Assembly: GCA_009692845.1 (NCBI GenBank)
Contig: SHYK01000001.1
Span: 62,001-126,000 of the forward strand
DNA: 64,000 nucleotides
Reading direction: 5' to 3'
From: Chloroflexota bacterium
GTDB lineage: Bacteria > Chloroflexota > UBA6077 > SHYK01
The translations under genes were made by a program, and so were the position numbers. The notes beneath the pieces are model-generated. The model worked only from the letters and a program-made list of their open reading frames with translations. It made no database searches and had not been told where the DNA came from. Numbering within the stretch: position 1 is the stretch's first letter; the number at the start of each line of letters is the position of its first letter. Shown piece after piece: positions 8,057-15,951 of the stretch.

Positions 8057-8161
8057 CGCCGGCGAATCTCCTCCGAATATTCGCTCGCTGGGTCCGAGAC
8101 GAACGCAGTCACCGCGCCGCACGGGCCTTCCACCGCCACTCACCCGCAGCGGGCTTCGCGA

Positions 8162-8956
8162 TCAGCGGGGGAGTGGCCAATAGGTGCGCCGAGCGGGAAC
8201 CGAGATGAGCCGATCTTCCTCAACCAACCACCCGGTCAGCTGCCGGCCGTAGACGCAGCCTGTATCCAGAAAGCGCAGGTCCGCGCGTCGCGCACGCTCG
8301 GGATCGAGACGAGCCCAATGGCCAAATGCAATAAGCGGGCCTGGCTCGCGCAGCTCGAACCAGGGCCGAAAGCCGGGCGGATCGATGGCGTCGTCGTCAG
8401 CCGGCATCCGACCAGCGGCGTCGCAGTAACGGAGCCGCGCGAGCGTCCGCACTCGCGGATCCGAGCGAATCAGCTCGACGCGTTCGGCCAAAGGCCGTCC
8501 GGAGCACCAGGCGGCCTGCACCGCCTGATTGACCGCGTCGGCGTCCTCGGGGAGCCGAAAGGCGGGTGGGAGGCCGGCGTGGACGGTGATCCAGGGCCCG
8601 GTCCGGACGACCGGCTCAGGACGGTCCAGCAACCAATCGAGGAGCTCGGGCAGGTCCTCGGCGGCCAGGGCCGCGTCGAGGGTATCCTCGACGCGGCCCG
8701 AGTCTCCCGCCACGAGCGGGAGGGAGAGTCCAGCTACGACGGAGAGCAGGTACAGCTCATGGTTGCCGAGCACGGTCTCGCCGCCGAGGTCGCGGACCAG
8801 ACGGAGCACTTCCAGCGACTTGGGGCCCCGGTTCACGAGGTCTCCCACCGAGACGAGTCGGTCGGAGCCCGCCACGAAACCGACAGCAAGGAGCAGGTCG
8901 GAGAGCTCATCAGCGCAGCCCTGAATATCCCCAACCACCAATGTTCGCATTGTCAT
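8162..8956 (-). CDS. apaH: Symmetrical bis(5'-nucleosyl)-tetraphosphatase-like metallophosphatase
   Basis: The 264-residue protein carries the PPP-family metal motifs in order: VVGDIQGC (residues 7-14), GDLVNRGPKSLEVL (about 37-50), and TVLGNHELYLLSV (about 60-72), followed by the ITVHAGLPPAF histidine block and a late RFLDTGC(V)YG region typical of ApaH. ApaH splits Ap4A into two ADP. Its length and the RDPRVRTLARLRYCDA segment fit ApaH better than the related serine/threonine phosphatases. It is divergent from the methyltransferase gene and has no obvious operon partner. Confidence 0.85.
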   Translation of the reverse strand: MTMRTLVVGDIQGCADELSDLLLAVGFVAGSDRLVSVGDLVNRGPKSLEVLRLVRDLGGETVLGNHELYLLSVVAGLSLPLVAGDSGRVEDTLDAALAAEDLPELLDWLLDRPEPVVRTGPWITVHAGLPPAFRLPEDADAVNQAVQAAWCSGRPLAERVELIRSDPRVRTLARLRYCDAAGRMPADDDAIDPPGFRPWFELREPGPLIAFGHWARLDPERARRADLRFLDTGCVYGRQLTGWLVEEDRLISVPARRTYWPLPR

Positions 8957-9304
8957 AGTCTTATTGTGAGGGTTTACGTCGCGCGCCCTAGGGGATCGGG
9001 AATTTGGCCGAGCGCCCAGCCCTTCTGGAGGGCTGCGACGGGATCATGTGTCTCTGTCCCTGAACGGAAGCGTGCTCACCGATATTCGCGACAATCGATA
9101 CAAGAGGGGGAAATCGAACTGGGGATTGAGGTGGATCACAATCAGCTTGGCGAGATCCGGTTCGACAATCTTGTAATAACCAGCGCTAGCTCACTTCAAA
9201 GAAAGAGGCATTACCCGTCGCTCTCCGCACAAGGCTTAGCCGCGCCCGTGGTACGATTTGTAGCCGTTGGTCGGGGCGGGACCGAGAGCCTGGACTAGTC
9301 GGCT
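8957..9304. other. Intergenic region between apaH and the methyltransferase
   Basis: No family-like ORF on either strand. The only structure seen is a small hairpin CAGCCCTTCTGGAGGGCTG near 9016-9036. Promoters for the two divergent genes should lie here but none is clear. Confidence 0.45.
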
Positions 9305-9943
9305 ATGTTTCAAATGCCCCCGACAGAGGAGACGTCGGCCCTTTTGGAATGCAATCTGGACGAACTGTGGGCCCGCATCCAACGGGACGGCCCCTGGGGT
9401 TACGTGCCCGAACCTGATGAAATAGCTCTGGTCGCCGACGAGGATTGGGAGCGGAGTGCGTCGCAGCAGGCCCGCCGGCGGACTTTTCTCGCCTTCTACT
9501 CCTATGCAGTCCCGGACCGAGCCTCCATTGCGGCAATCGCGGCTTTCGTTCATGAGCGAACCGTGCTCGAGGTCGGTGCAGGGAGCGGGTTGTGGGCGAA
9601 GCTGCTGGCGGCAGCTGGCGTGAAGGTCATCGCAACCGACGGTAAGGAAGCCAGCCCTAGCGACTATTTCCCGATAGCAACCCAGGAAGCCGAGGCGGCG
9701 GTCCTGGCTCATGGCGAATGCGGGGTGCTCCTATTGTGCTGGCCGCCCTTCAAGAACCGTCTCGCAGTCCGGGCGCTCCGAGCCTTTCGGGGAGAGCGTT
9801 TCATCTATGTGGCAGATACCCGATTTACGGCGGACGGCGAATTCCACGAGCTGCTCGAACAGGGGTGGGAATTGAAGGACCGGCTGCCAATCCCGGCTTG
9901 GCCCGGATTCGAGGATCACGTCTATCTTTATTCGAGGATCTGA
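9305..9943 (+). CDS. SAM-dependent methyltransferase-like protein
   Basis: The 212 residues contain a class I methyltransferase SAM-binding loop, TVLEVGAGSGLWAKLLAAAGVKVIATDG at about 86-113, followed by the acidic end of strand 2 (DG) and an LLLCWPPF motif IV-like strand at about 143-150. The N-terminal 80 residues (PWGYVPEPDE.. and RRTFLAFYSYAVPD) resemble a family of stand-alone bacterial and fungal proteins with the same GAGxGxWA loop, whose substrate is unknown. It stands alone between apaH (divergent) and the OsmC gene. Confidence 0.72.
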   Translation: MFQMPPTEETSALLECNLDELWARIQRDGPWGYVPEPDEIALVADEDWERSASQQARRRTFLAFYSYAVPDRASIAAIAAFVHERTVLEVGAGSGLWAKLLAAAGVKVIATDGKEASPSDYFPIATQEAEAAVLAHGECGVLLLCWPPFKNRLAVRALRAFRGERFIYVADTRFTADGEFHELLEQGWELKDRLPIPAWPGFEDHVYLYSRI

Positions 9944-10020
9944 GCCCCGCCGTGGCAGGATTGCCAGCTTCGAATAGCCGTTGAATTCAACTGATTGAGA
10001 GAGGCGTATTTAGGGGAGTT

Positions 10021-10452
10021 GACCGTCGAGCTGAAGCGACCTGGGAAGGGGACTTGCTCTCGGGGAAGGGGGTGCTGACCGCCGCGACCACCCAGCTATT
10101 CAAGGATTTGCCAGTAAGCTGGGCATCACGGATCGATGCGCCGTCCAGGCGCACCAGCCCGGAGGAATTGTTGGCGGCGTCGCATGCCAGCTCCTATTCC
10201 ATGGCGCTCTCGCACGGCCTCGCTCAGGGAGGAAACCCGGCTCAGCGGCTCGACGTGACCGCCACGGTGACCTTTGACCGAGTCGGCGATGGCTGGGGCG
10301 TGACCAAGAGCGCCCTCACGGTGAAGGGCAGGGTAGCCGGCATCGACGCCGAAAAATTCCGGGCGGCGGCAGAGGCGGCCAAGGATGGCTGTCCCATTTC
10401 CCGCGCGCTCAAGGGGAATGTGGAACTGAGCGTTCAGGCCACCCTGGAGTAA
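10021..10452 (+). CDS. OsmC/Ohr family peroxiredoxin-like protein, start unresolved
   Basis: The ORF track starts at TTG 10054, but family homology begins earlier: RRAEATWEGDLLSGKGVLTA is the usual N-terminus, followed by RTSPEELLAASHASSYSMALSHGLA (about 41-65, the reactive-cysteine helix) and DGCPISRALKGNVELSVQATLE. Family members use two cysteines; here only the second (DGCPISRAL) is present, and the first position reads serine (ASHASSYSM). The family then normally has AAHAGCFSMAL, so thiol peroxidase activity is doubtful. Between the stop at 9982 and 10021 no ATG, GTG or TTG is in frame, so the start is a rarer codon or there is a frameshift near TTG 10019, which sits behind AGGGGAG. Confidence 0.8.
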   Translation, partial: DRRAEATWEGDLLSGKGVLTAATTQLFKDLPVSWASRIDAPSRRTSPEELLAASHASSYSMALSHGLAQGGNPAQRLDVTATVTFDRVGDGWGVTKSALTVKGRVAGIDAEKFRAAAEAAKDGCPISRALKGNVELSVQATLE

Positions 10453-10460
10453 CTCATCAC

Positions 10461-10560
10461 GAGCGGAGCGAGCTTTAGCGGGGTTTGGGGCAGAGCCCCA
10501 AGTTCAATTGGAGCGGAGCGAGCTTTAGCGGGGTTTGGGGCAGAGCCCCAAGTTCAATTG
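10461..10560 (+). repeat. Perfect 50-bp tandem duplication, each copy with a hairpin
   Basis: The 50-base unit starting GAGCGGAGCGAGCTTTAGCG is repeated exactly twice with no gap. Each copy holds TTGGGGC-AGA-GCCCCAA, a 7-bp hairpin. It lies between the OsmC gene and the tRNA cluster, so it may act as a doubled terminator, although no T-tract follows the stems. Confidence 0.9.
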
Positions 10561-10660
10561 GAGTGGGCCGGCATCTGGGCCCTCTGCTATCATCCTAGAC
10601 GCCAGAAGGGGCGACGGCGAATTCCGTACCGGGCGAGCGGTCGCGGCTCAAACTGACCCT

Positions 10661-10733
10661 GCCGACGTAGCTCAATTGGCAGAGCAGCGGTTTTGTAAAC
10701 CGCAGGTTATGGGTTCGAGTCCCTTCGTCGGCT
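10661..10733 (+). tRNA. tRNA-Thr (anticodon TGT)
   Basis: Acceptor GCCGACG pairs with CGTCGGC; anticodon stem GCGGT/ACCGC encloses TTTGTAA giving TGT; T arm TGGGTTCGAGTCCC. A TATCAT at about 10588 upstream may be the -10 of the tRNA cluster. Confidence 0.95.
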
Positions 10734-10767
10734 CCCCAGGGGTTCGGGGGATGGGCCCCGAATACAT

Positions 10768-10852
10768 GGTGGGGTGGCCGAGTGGTTAATGGCACCGGTC
10801 TGTAAAATCGGCTCCCGTAAGGGATTCGCAGGTTCGAATCCTGCCCCCACCA
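10768..10852 (+). tRNA. tRNA-Tyr (anticodon GTA)
   Basis: Acceptor GGTGGGG pairs with CCCCACC; anticodon stem CCGGT/ATCGG encloses CTGTAAA giving GTA; a long variable arm CTCCCGTAAGGGA marks it as class II. CCA is encoded at 10853-10855. Confidence 0.95.
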
Positions 10853-10907
10853 CCAATAGCCAGCAAATGAGGAGCACCAGAAGCAGGCAGCACTGACCTC
10901 CAACTTT

Positions 10908-10980
10908 GCCCACGTAGCTCAGTTGGCAGAGCACCATCTTGGTAAGATGGGGGTCACCAGTTCGAGTCTGGTCGTGGGCT
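10908..10980 (+). tRNA. tRNA-Thr (anticodon GGT)
   Basis: Acceptor GCCCACG pairs with CGTGGGC; anticodon stem CCATC/GATGG encloses TTGGTAA giving GGT; T arm CCAGTTCGAGTCTGG. CCA is encoded at 10981-10983. It is the second threonine tRNA of the cluster. Confidence 0.95.
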
Positions 10981-11070
10981 CCAATTCGAGCGGCTGGCGG
11001 TTGTGCTGATCCGGACCCTCGGCACCCATCTGTCGCCGAGGCTGAAGTCAGCCGAAAATTTTCTTCGGGG

Positions 11071-11076
11071 TACAAT
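11071..11076 (+). promoter_or_regulatory. TACAAT -10 box just before rpmG
   Basis: TACAAT ends 5 bases before the rpmG ATG, so a start site 6-7 bases downstream would fall on the start codon and give a leaderless message. No clear -35 is seen. Confidence 0.45.
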
Positions 11077-11081
11077 GTCCT

Positions 11082-11246
11082 ATGGCACGACGAGCGGATC
11101 GAGTTCTGGTGACGCTGGCTTGCAACACGTGTCGCGAGCGAACCTACCACACGGAAAAAAATAAGCGGAGCGACCCGGACCGGATCGCTCTGAACAAATA
11201 CTGTCCGCGATGTCGCGTGCATACCGAACACCGGGAAACGCGGTAG
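11082..11246 (+). CDS. rpmG: Ribosomal protein L33 (zinc-binding type)
   Basis: This 54-residue gene is missing from the ORF track because of its size. It reads [37 protein letters not shown], then [17 protein letters not shown]. The two CxxC pairs (CNTC, CPRC) are the zinc ribbon of the C+ form of L33, a small protein of the large ribosomal subunit near the E site. Position between tRNA-Thr(GGT) and tRNA-Trp, followed by secE-nusG, is the classical bacterial arrangement, which confirms the call. A cysteine-free paralogue used under zinc limitation is not in this window. Confidence 0.95.
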   Translation: MARRADRVLVTLACNTCRERTYHTEKNKRSDPDRIALNKYCPRCRVHTEHRETR

Positions 11247-11271
11247 CGGACGGAACCCGGTAGCGGATCGA

Positions 11272-11344
<73 letters not shown>

Positions 11345-11381
11345 CCCAGGTCCTCAGGAAAGGGAGTAGGGTCAGAAGGCA

Positions 11382-11666
11382 ATGGCCAGACAGATGCGCC
11401 GGGCAATGGCGCGTAACGCCGCGGGACCCACCCGAGCAGCCGCTCCGACGCGGCTGTTGCCTCGCCCTGACCTCGCCCGGCGCGGCAATTCCGCTGGGCA
11501 ATTCCTCCGCGAGGTGTGGTCGGAGCTGCGGAAGGTGGTTTTCCCGACCCGACGGGAGCTCTTCAAGCTGACCGGACTCGTGATTGGGGTCTCGGTGGCG
11601 ATTGGCTTTCTACTCGGTGGAGTCGACTTTGTCTTTGCGCAGCTCATGCGCCTGATATTGGGCTAG
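11382..11666 (+). CDS. secE: Preprotein translocase subunit SecE
   Basis: The 94-residue protein has a basic, alanine-rich N-terminal extension of about 38 residues, then the conserved amphipathic helix QFLREVWSELRKVVFPTRREL and one transmembrane helix (LVIGVSVAIGFLLGGVDFVFAQLM). This is the single-helix form of SecE that clamps SecY in the translocon. The start ATG follows GGGAGTAGGG. It sits 4 bases before nusG, the universal partner gene, in the rpmG-tRNA-Trp-secE-nusG order. Confidence 0.95.
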   Translation: MARQMRRAMARNAAGPTRAAAPTRLLPRPDLARRGNSAGQFLREVWSELRKVVFPTRRELFKLTGLVIGVSVAIGFLLGGVDFVFAQLMRLILG

Positions 11667-11670
11667 CAGG

Positions 11671-12342
11671 ATGGCTGAACCGACGATCGAAATCCCCGAG
11701 GAGCTCGTTTTGGACGATTTGGCTCTTGGCCTCGACGTTATGGAGGCAGGCCTTCCCGATGGGTCGGCACTTGACGAGGAAATCCTCGGCGAGGACGGGG
11801 CCCGTCGTTGGTTCGTGATTCACACTTATTCCGGTTACGAGAACAAGGTGAAAATGAACCTCGAACACCGGGTCGAGTCCATGGGTGTAACCGATAGAAT
11901 TTACGACGTTGTGATTCCGACCGAGGAAGAGGTCGAGATCAAGGACGGCCAGCGCCGCACGATTCAGCGGAAAGTTTTCCCGGGCTATGTGTTGGTCCAG
12001 ATGATGGTGACCGATGAGGGAATCCCGCCCAATGATGCTTGGTACGTGGTCCGGAACACCCCGGGGGTAACCGGCTTCGTCGGGGTCGGGAACCACCCAA
12101 GTCCCCTCGAGGATCCGGAGGTCCGACGGATCCTCCGTCGGATGAAAATGGAAGCGCCCCGGGTCCGGGTCAGCTACCAGAAGGGCGAGCGGGTCAAGGT
12201 GGTGGATGGCCCGTTCAGCGATTTCATTGGGATTGTCGACACGATCAACGCCGAGAAGGGCAAGGTGCGAGTACTCGTCTCCTTCTTCGGGCGGGAGACT
12301 CCGGTGGAGCTGGACTTCCTACAGGTCTCCCGTATTAGCTAA
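11671..12342 (+). CDS. nusG: Transcription termination/antitermination factor NusG
   Basis: The 223 residues show the NGN domain after a 45-residue acidic extension: RRWFVIHTYSGYENKVKMNLEHRVESMG (about 47-74), then RKVFPGYVLVQMMV and WYVVRNTPGVTGFVG, and a C-terminal KOW domain with GERVKVVDGPFSDFIGIVDTINAEKGKVRVLVSFFGRETPVELDF. NusG binds RNA polymerase and links it to ribosome or Rho. The N-terminal acidic tail beyond the usual start is a lineage-specific addition. It leads into rplK after a 93-base gap with a hairpin. Confidence 0.96.
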   Translation: MAEPTIEIPEELVLDDLALGLDVMEAGLPDGSALDEEILGEDGARRWFVIHTYSGYENKVKMNLEHRVESMGVTDRIYDVVIPTEEEVEIKDGQRRTIQRKVFPGYVLVQMMVTDEGIPPNDAWYVVRNTPGVTGFVGVGNHPSPLEDPEVRRILRRMKMEAPRVRVSYQKGERVKVVDGPFSDFIGIVDTINAEKGKVRVLVSFFGRETPVELDFLQVSRIS

Positions 12343-12366
12343 GAGGGGCTGCCCGCCCAACCCCCT

Positions 12367-12382
12367 GCGGGGCTTACCCCGC
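12367..12382 (+). terminator. Hairpin between nusG and rplK
   Basis: GCGGGG-CTTA-CCCCGC forms a 6-bp stem with a tetraloop, without a T-tract. It could be an attenuating or RNA-processing site, or a member of the GC-rich intergenic repeats. Confidence 0.4.
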
Positions 12383-12435
12383 TTACCGCCTCGTGTGCTC
12401 AGTAGATTTACCGGACTCGGATAAAGGAAAGAAGC

Positions 12436-12858
12436 GTGGCTAAGAAAGTTCGCGCCATTGTAAAACTGCAGATCGAGGCGGGTAAGGCTACCCCGGCGCC
12501 GCCGGTCGGCCCGGCCCTCGGCCAGCATGGCATCAATATCATGGCTTTCGTTAAGGAGTACAACGAGAAGACGGCTGGCCAGGCGGGAAGCATCGTGCCG
12601 GCTGAAATTACCGTTTTCGAGGATCGCTCCTTCACTTTCGTGCTCAAAACCCCGCCCGCCTATGATCTCATTCGCAAGGCGATCGGGATTGAACACGGTG
12701 CGAAGAATCCGAAGCGCGAAAAAGTCGGGGTTCTGCCGAAAGCTCAGCTTCGCCAGATCGCGCAGCAGAAGATGAAAGACCTCAACACGACCGACATCGA
12801 AGCGGCCGAACGCATCATTGAAGGGACCGCCCGCAGCATGGGCGTTACGGTGGAATAA
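12436..12858 (+). CDS. rplK: Ribosomal protein L11
   Basis: The 140-residue product starts at GTG behind AAAGGAAAG and reads [41 protein letters not shown], the L11 N-terminal domain, followed by the rRNA-binding C-terminal domain ([12 protein letters not shown], ..GVTVE end). L11 forms the GTPase-associated centre with 23S rRNA and the L7/L12 stalk base. It lies 2 bases before rplA in the standard L11 operon. Length equals the family norm. Confidence 0.97.
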   Translation: MAKKVRAIVKLQIEAGKATPAPPVGPALGQHGINIMAFVKEYNEKTAGQAGSIVPAEITVFEDRSFTFVLKTPPAYDLIRKAIGIEHGAKNPKREKVGVLPKAQLRQIAQQKMKDLNTTDIEAAERIIEGTARSMGVTVE

Positions 12859-12860
12859 CG

Positions 12861-13574
12861 ATGCCTGCACAAGGGAAGCGTCTAACCGAGATTCGCAAAA
12901 AGATCGACCCGGATGCAGTCTACGAGCCGGATCGGGCGCTTGATCTTGTAAAAGAGCTTGCCACTACGAAGTTTGACGAAACGGTCGAGTGCCACATCCG
13001 CACCGGGGTTGACCCGCGCCACGCCGATCAGTTGGTGCGAGGATCGGTCGTTTTGCCGGCCGGTACCGGTAAGCGTGTCCGGGTGCTCGCCTTTGCACAG
13101 GGTGAAAAAGCCCGAGAAGCCGAGGAGGCGGGAGCCGACTACGTCGGGGCGGACGACCTAGTACAAAAAATTCTTGATGGATGGATGGAGTTCGACGTTG
13201 CAGTCGCCACGCCGGATGTCATGGCCTCGGTTGGTCGTCTCGGGCGACTTCTGGGCCCTCGGGGTCTGCTGCCCAACCCACGCACCGGGACGGTTTCCTT
13301 GGACATCGGGAAGCTCATCAAAGACGTGCGGTCGGGCCGGGTGGAGTTTCGAGTTGACAAGACCGGTGTCATCCATGGGGTTATTGGTAAGGCTAGCTTC
13401 TCCGCGGAGCAGCTGCGGGAAAACCTGGTCGCTTTTCTCGACGCAATCGTACGGGCCAAGCCGCCGGCGGCTCGCGGACAATACATTCGCTCCGTTACAC
13501 TCGCATCGACCATGGGACCGGGCCTCAAATTAGACTTGTCGCCGACGCTGGCGCTGGCAACAGCGGCCGCCTAG
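12861..13574 (+). CDS. rplA: Ribosomal protein L1
   Basis: The 237-residue protein contains the L1 signature blocks: [34 protein letters not shown], then [51 protein letters not shown] and the C-terminal [21 protein letters not shown]1 binds the mobile E-site stalk of 23S rRNA and in many bacteria represses its own operon. It follows rplK by two bases. The 254 bases after it form the L10 leader, not a gene. Confidence 0.97.
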   Translation: MPAQGKRLTEIRKKIDPDAVYEPDRALDLVKELATTKFDETVECHIRTGVDPRHADQLVRGSVVLPAGTGKRVRVLAFAQGEKAREAEEAGADYVGADDLVQKILDGWMEFDVAVATPDVMASVGRLGRLLGPRGLLPNPRTGTVSLDIGKLIKDVRSGRVEFRVDKTGVIHGVIGKASFSAEQLRENLVAFLDAIVRAKPPAARGQYIRSVTLASTMGPGLKLDLSPTLALATAAA

Positions 13575-13595
13575 GTCGGGTCGGCAGGCCGACAG

Positions 13596-13807
13596 CCAGG
13601 GCGGCGCGCAACTTTGAGGTGCAGCCCTGGATCACGAGCCGAGTAAAATGGGACTAGGACAACTGAATAGCCCGAGACAGCGGGTGTCCGCTCACGTGGA
13701 CTCAATCTTCCCGCCGAGGCACAGTCAAGAAGGCCAACCGCCCGAGCCACGCAGCTTGGACTTGTCGGCCACTTGAAAAGCCCTCGGTGATTGTTTGCCG
13801 AGGGCTT
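13596..13807 (+). ncRNA. Ribosomal protein L10 leader with downstream hairpin
   Basis: Upstream of rplJ lies the conserved L10-binding leader: CCGAGACAGCGGGTG at about 13671-13685 and the matching CCGCCGAGGC at about 13713-13722, the pair of strands used by RNA leaders that bind L10-(L12)4. It is preceded by a stem CCAGGGC/GCCCTGG (13596-13630) and followed by AAGCCCTCGG/CCGAGGGCTT (13778-13807) with a 10-base loop, just before the rplJ ribosome site. The last hairpin has only a weak T-run. By family knowledge, free L10 represses rplJL here. Confidence 0.85.
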
Positions 13808-13828
13808 CAATCGTTATTGGAGAGGTGA

Positions 13829-14374
13829 ATGGCAGAGAAAAGACCCACCGTGATTCGACCTGAGAAGGTCGCCGCGGTTAAAGAAGTGGCAGATTGCCTG
13901 GACCGGGCCGAGATCGCGGTTCTGGCTGACTACCGCGGACTCAGCGTCGCCCAAATGACCGATCTTCGCCGTCAGCTGGCGCCGATCCAATCCGAGATGC
14001 GGGTAGCCAAGAACACGCTTGTCAAACTGGCCATCCGGGGCACCGCCCGCGAGGTGATGAGTCCGGCTCTGGAGGGCCCAACCGCCTTCGTGTTTGGATA
14101 CGGCGATCCGTCCCAAACTGCCAAGGCCTTCACCGATATCATCCGGACTCAGCGCCTGCAGGTCCCGATCAAGGGCGCTTTGCTGGGTGACCGGCTGCTG
14201 TCTGCTGCTGAGGTTGGGCGGCTGGCAGAATTGCCTAGCCGGGCCGTACTCATTGCGCAGGTGGTTGGCGGGATCCAGGCGCCGCTGGCTTTGCTGGTGA
14301 ATGTGCTATCCGGGACCCTTCAGAATTTCCTCGGAGTCCTGGAGGCGCGTCGCCAACAACTGGAAGACGCCTAG
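13829..14374 (+). CDS. rplJ: Ribosomal protein L10
   Basis: The 181-residue product begins MAEKRPTVIRPEKVAAVKEVADCLDRAEIAVLADYRGLSVAQMTDLRRQL, the typical L10 N-terminal domain, with EMRVAKNTLVKLAIRG and LEGPTAFVFGYGDP next. The C-terminal helix (NVLSGTLQNFLGVLEARRQQLEDA) is where L7/L12 dimers dock. It builds the stalk of the large subunit. It is preceded by its own leader RNA and followed by rplL after a 160-base gap rich in GC palindromes. Confidence 0.96.
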   Translation: MAEKRPTVIRPEKVAAVKEVADCLDRAEIAVLADYRGLSVAQMTDLRRQLAPIQSEMRVAKNTLVKLAIRGTAREVMSPALEGPTAFVFGYGDPSQTAKAFTDIIRTQRLQVPIKGALLGDRLLSAAEVGRLAELPSRAVLIAQVVGGIQAPLALLVNVLSGTLQNFLGVLEARRQQLEDA

Positions 14375-14384
14375 AGGAAGGCCT

Positions 14385-14480
14385 TTTAGAGGAGGGCCCG
14401 GCCCTCCCGCCCTTTCTATCGGGGGGGCGGCCCCCGAACCCCCAACGGGGCCTGCGGCCCGGATCTCGGAGGCCCGAATA
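14385..14480. repeat. GC-rich palindromic repeats between rplJ and rplL
   Basis: Units seen are GAGGGCCCGGCCCTC, GGGGGGGCGGCCCCCGAACCCCC and GGGGCCTGCGGCCCGGATC. They resemble those at 2.6, 14.95 and 15.9 kb. Lying inside the rplJ-rplL unit they could raise rplL output by RNA processing; this is inference. Confidence 0.55.
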
Positions 14481-14534
14481 ACATCGCATCTACCAAGTTA
14501 AAGAATCAGACCTAACAAAACGGAGGAGGAGACA

Positions 14535-14912
14535 ATGGAAAAGACCGAGTTGATCGAAGCAATCGAAAAGATGACCGTCCTCGATCTGGCTGATTTGGTG
14601 AAGGCCCTGGAGGAAAAGTTTGGGGTTAAGGCGGCGGTGGCCGCCGGCCCGGCCATGGCCGCTCCTTCTGCAACTGCCGCCGCCGCTCCGGAAGATGAGC
14701 AGACTGAGTTCACGGTCATGTTGAAAGACTTCGGCGCGAAGAAGATCGAAGTCATCAAGGTCGTGCGCGAGCTCACGGCCCTCGGCCTCAAAGAGGCGAA
14801 GGACCTGGTGGAGGCGGCGCCGAAGTCGATCAAGGAGCTCGTTCCGAAGGACGAAGCGAATGCCGCAGCGGAGAAGCTCCGCGCAGTGGGTGCTACCGTC
14901 GACGTAGTCTAA
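14535..14912 (+). CDS. rplL: Ribosomal protein L7/L12
   Basis: The 125-residue protein has the N-terminal dimer domain ([34 protein letters not shown]), an Ala-rich hinge (about 38-55) and the factor-binding C-terminal domain [44 protein letters not shown]-type sequence ending VGATVDVV. A strong GGAGGAGG precedes ATG. It recruits translation factors as multiple dimers on L10. rpoB, which usually follows, is absent; a minus-strand exporter comes next. Confidence 0.97.
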   Translation: MEKTELIEAIEKMTVLDLADLVKALEEKFGVKAAVAAGPAMAAPSATAAAAPEDEQTEFTVMLKDFGAKKIEVIKVVRELTALGLKEAKDLVEAAPKSIKELVPKDEANAAAEKLRAVGATVDVV

Positions 14913-14937
14913 GGAAGGCCCGCCCGCCCATTTTAAT

Positions 14938-15055
14938 CGGGGGCTTCGCCCCCGAACCCCCCGCGGGCCGATGGCCCGAATCCGCGCGGCCCAGGGGCCG
15001 ACGGCCCGAACTTCGATGGCCGAGCCTCTGGGGCCGATGGCTGAACCACCGGGAC
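14938..15055 (+). repeat. Terminator-like hairpin plus GGCCGAYGGCC repeat tract after rplL
   Basis: CGGGGGC-TTC-GCCCCCG forms a 7-bp stem right after rplL. Behind it are degenerate repeats of the form GGGCCGATGGCCCGAA (three recognisable copies, plus a partial one). No gene is present in 14913-15147. The first hairpin probably ends the ribosomal operon although it lacks a T-tract. Confidence 0.6.
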
Positions 15056-15147
15056 GCTTTAAGAAATTCTCACCCTGGGCGGGCGCGGAGGCTACGACCG
15101 CGCTCGCCTCTACACGACGGCCTAATCGAAATGTGCCGGGTATCTCG

Positions 15148-15876
15148 CTAGCCCAGAATCAGAAACTGGCCTCCGGCAATCACCAGCACGCCTTCGATGA
15201 CGATCGGGAAGGCATTCTCCGGCACCCGTTGCAGGATACGCTTGCCGAGATAAGAGCCGACGATGAGCACCGAGCCGATGGCCAGTCCCAGGTAGATGGT
15301 CTCCAGACTCAAAAGTGAGTAACCGCTATAAACGCCGATCTTCACTACGTGCATGATCACCGTCGATAGGGCCTCGGTCCCAATGTAAGCGCCCTTTACC
15401 AGCCCGTAAGCCAGGAAGAATGGGGCTTGCAATGGGCCGACACTGCCGAGGAGTGCCGAGAGGAATCCGAAAACGGCCCCCACCCACGCGAATCCCCGGA
15501 GGCCGACCCGCTGCCGCTTCCCGAGCGCGGTGTGCCGATAAACCACGCTCAGGATCAAGAACAGGCCCAGCAAGCGCCGCAAAATCGGAGCGGGCGCCGC
15601 TGCAAAAATCACTCCACCCAGCGCGGCTAGCGGAACCGCGCCCAAAGCGAACCAACTGACTACTCGCCAATCGAGCTCCCGTCGGTTGAACCAGACGCGT
15701 GACCCGTTTCCGACCAGTTGGGCCACGGTGAGCAGCGGTATGGCGTCGCGGACGCCGAATGCCCACACCAGGACCGGCGTCATGATGGCCGCCCCCCCAA
15801 ATCCGGCCACCGCCGCGATCGTGCCGGCCACGAGGGCAGTAGCCGTAACCACGAGCGGAATCACCAGGTCAGGCAT
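15148..15876 (-). CDS. TauE/SafE family membrane exporter
   Basis: The 242-residue protein has about eight hydrophobic helices with the TauE/SafE (DUF81) pattern: AGTIAAVAGFGGAAIMTPVLVWAFGV at the N-terminus, AVPLAALGGVIF, then GFLSALLGSVGPLQAPFFLAYG, the second-half counterpart of the first motif, and IGSVLIVGSYLGKRILQRVPE. The family moves sulfite, sulfonates or similar anions across the cytoplasmic membrane. It is convergent with rplL across a repeat tract and lies downstream of the lipoprotein gene on the same strand. Confidence 0.88.
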   Translation of the reverse strand: MPDLVIPLVVTATALVAGTIAAVAGFGGAAIMTPVLVWAFGVRDAIPLLTVAQLVGNGSRVWFNRRELDWRVVSWFALGAVPLAALGGVIFAAAPAPILRRLLGLFLILSVVYRHTALGKRQRVGLRGFAWVGAVFGFLSALLGSVGPLQAPFFLAYGLVKGAYIGTEALSTVIMHVVKIGVYSGYSLLSLETIYLGLAIGSVLIVGSYLGKRILQRVPENAFPIVIEGVLVIAGGQFLILG

Positions 15877-15897
15877 TAGTAGCCAAGTCCCTCGTAA

Positions 15898-15945
15898 AAC
15901 GGGGGTCAGGGGCCGAAGGCCCCAAGGGGTGGGCGGGCGGGCATT
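15898..15945. repeat. Palindromic intergenic repeat
   Basis: GGGGTCAGGGGCCGAAGGCCCCAAGG contains GGGGCCGAAGGCCCC, followed by GGGCGGGCGGGC. The same combination, GGGGGTCAGGG, GCGAAGGCC and GGGCGGGCGGGC, occurs near 26.42-26.46 kb, so these two sites are copies of one element. Confidence 0.6.
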
Positions 15946-15951
15946 CCTTCA

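Noticed and set aside
7493-8143. 216-codon antisense ORF over the second oxidoreductase gene
   Set aside because: GC-rich coding strands often give long antisense frames; the sense gene has clear family motifs.
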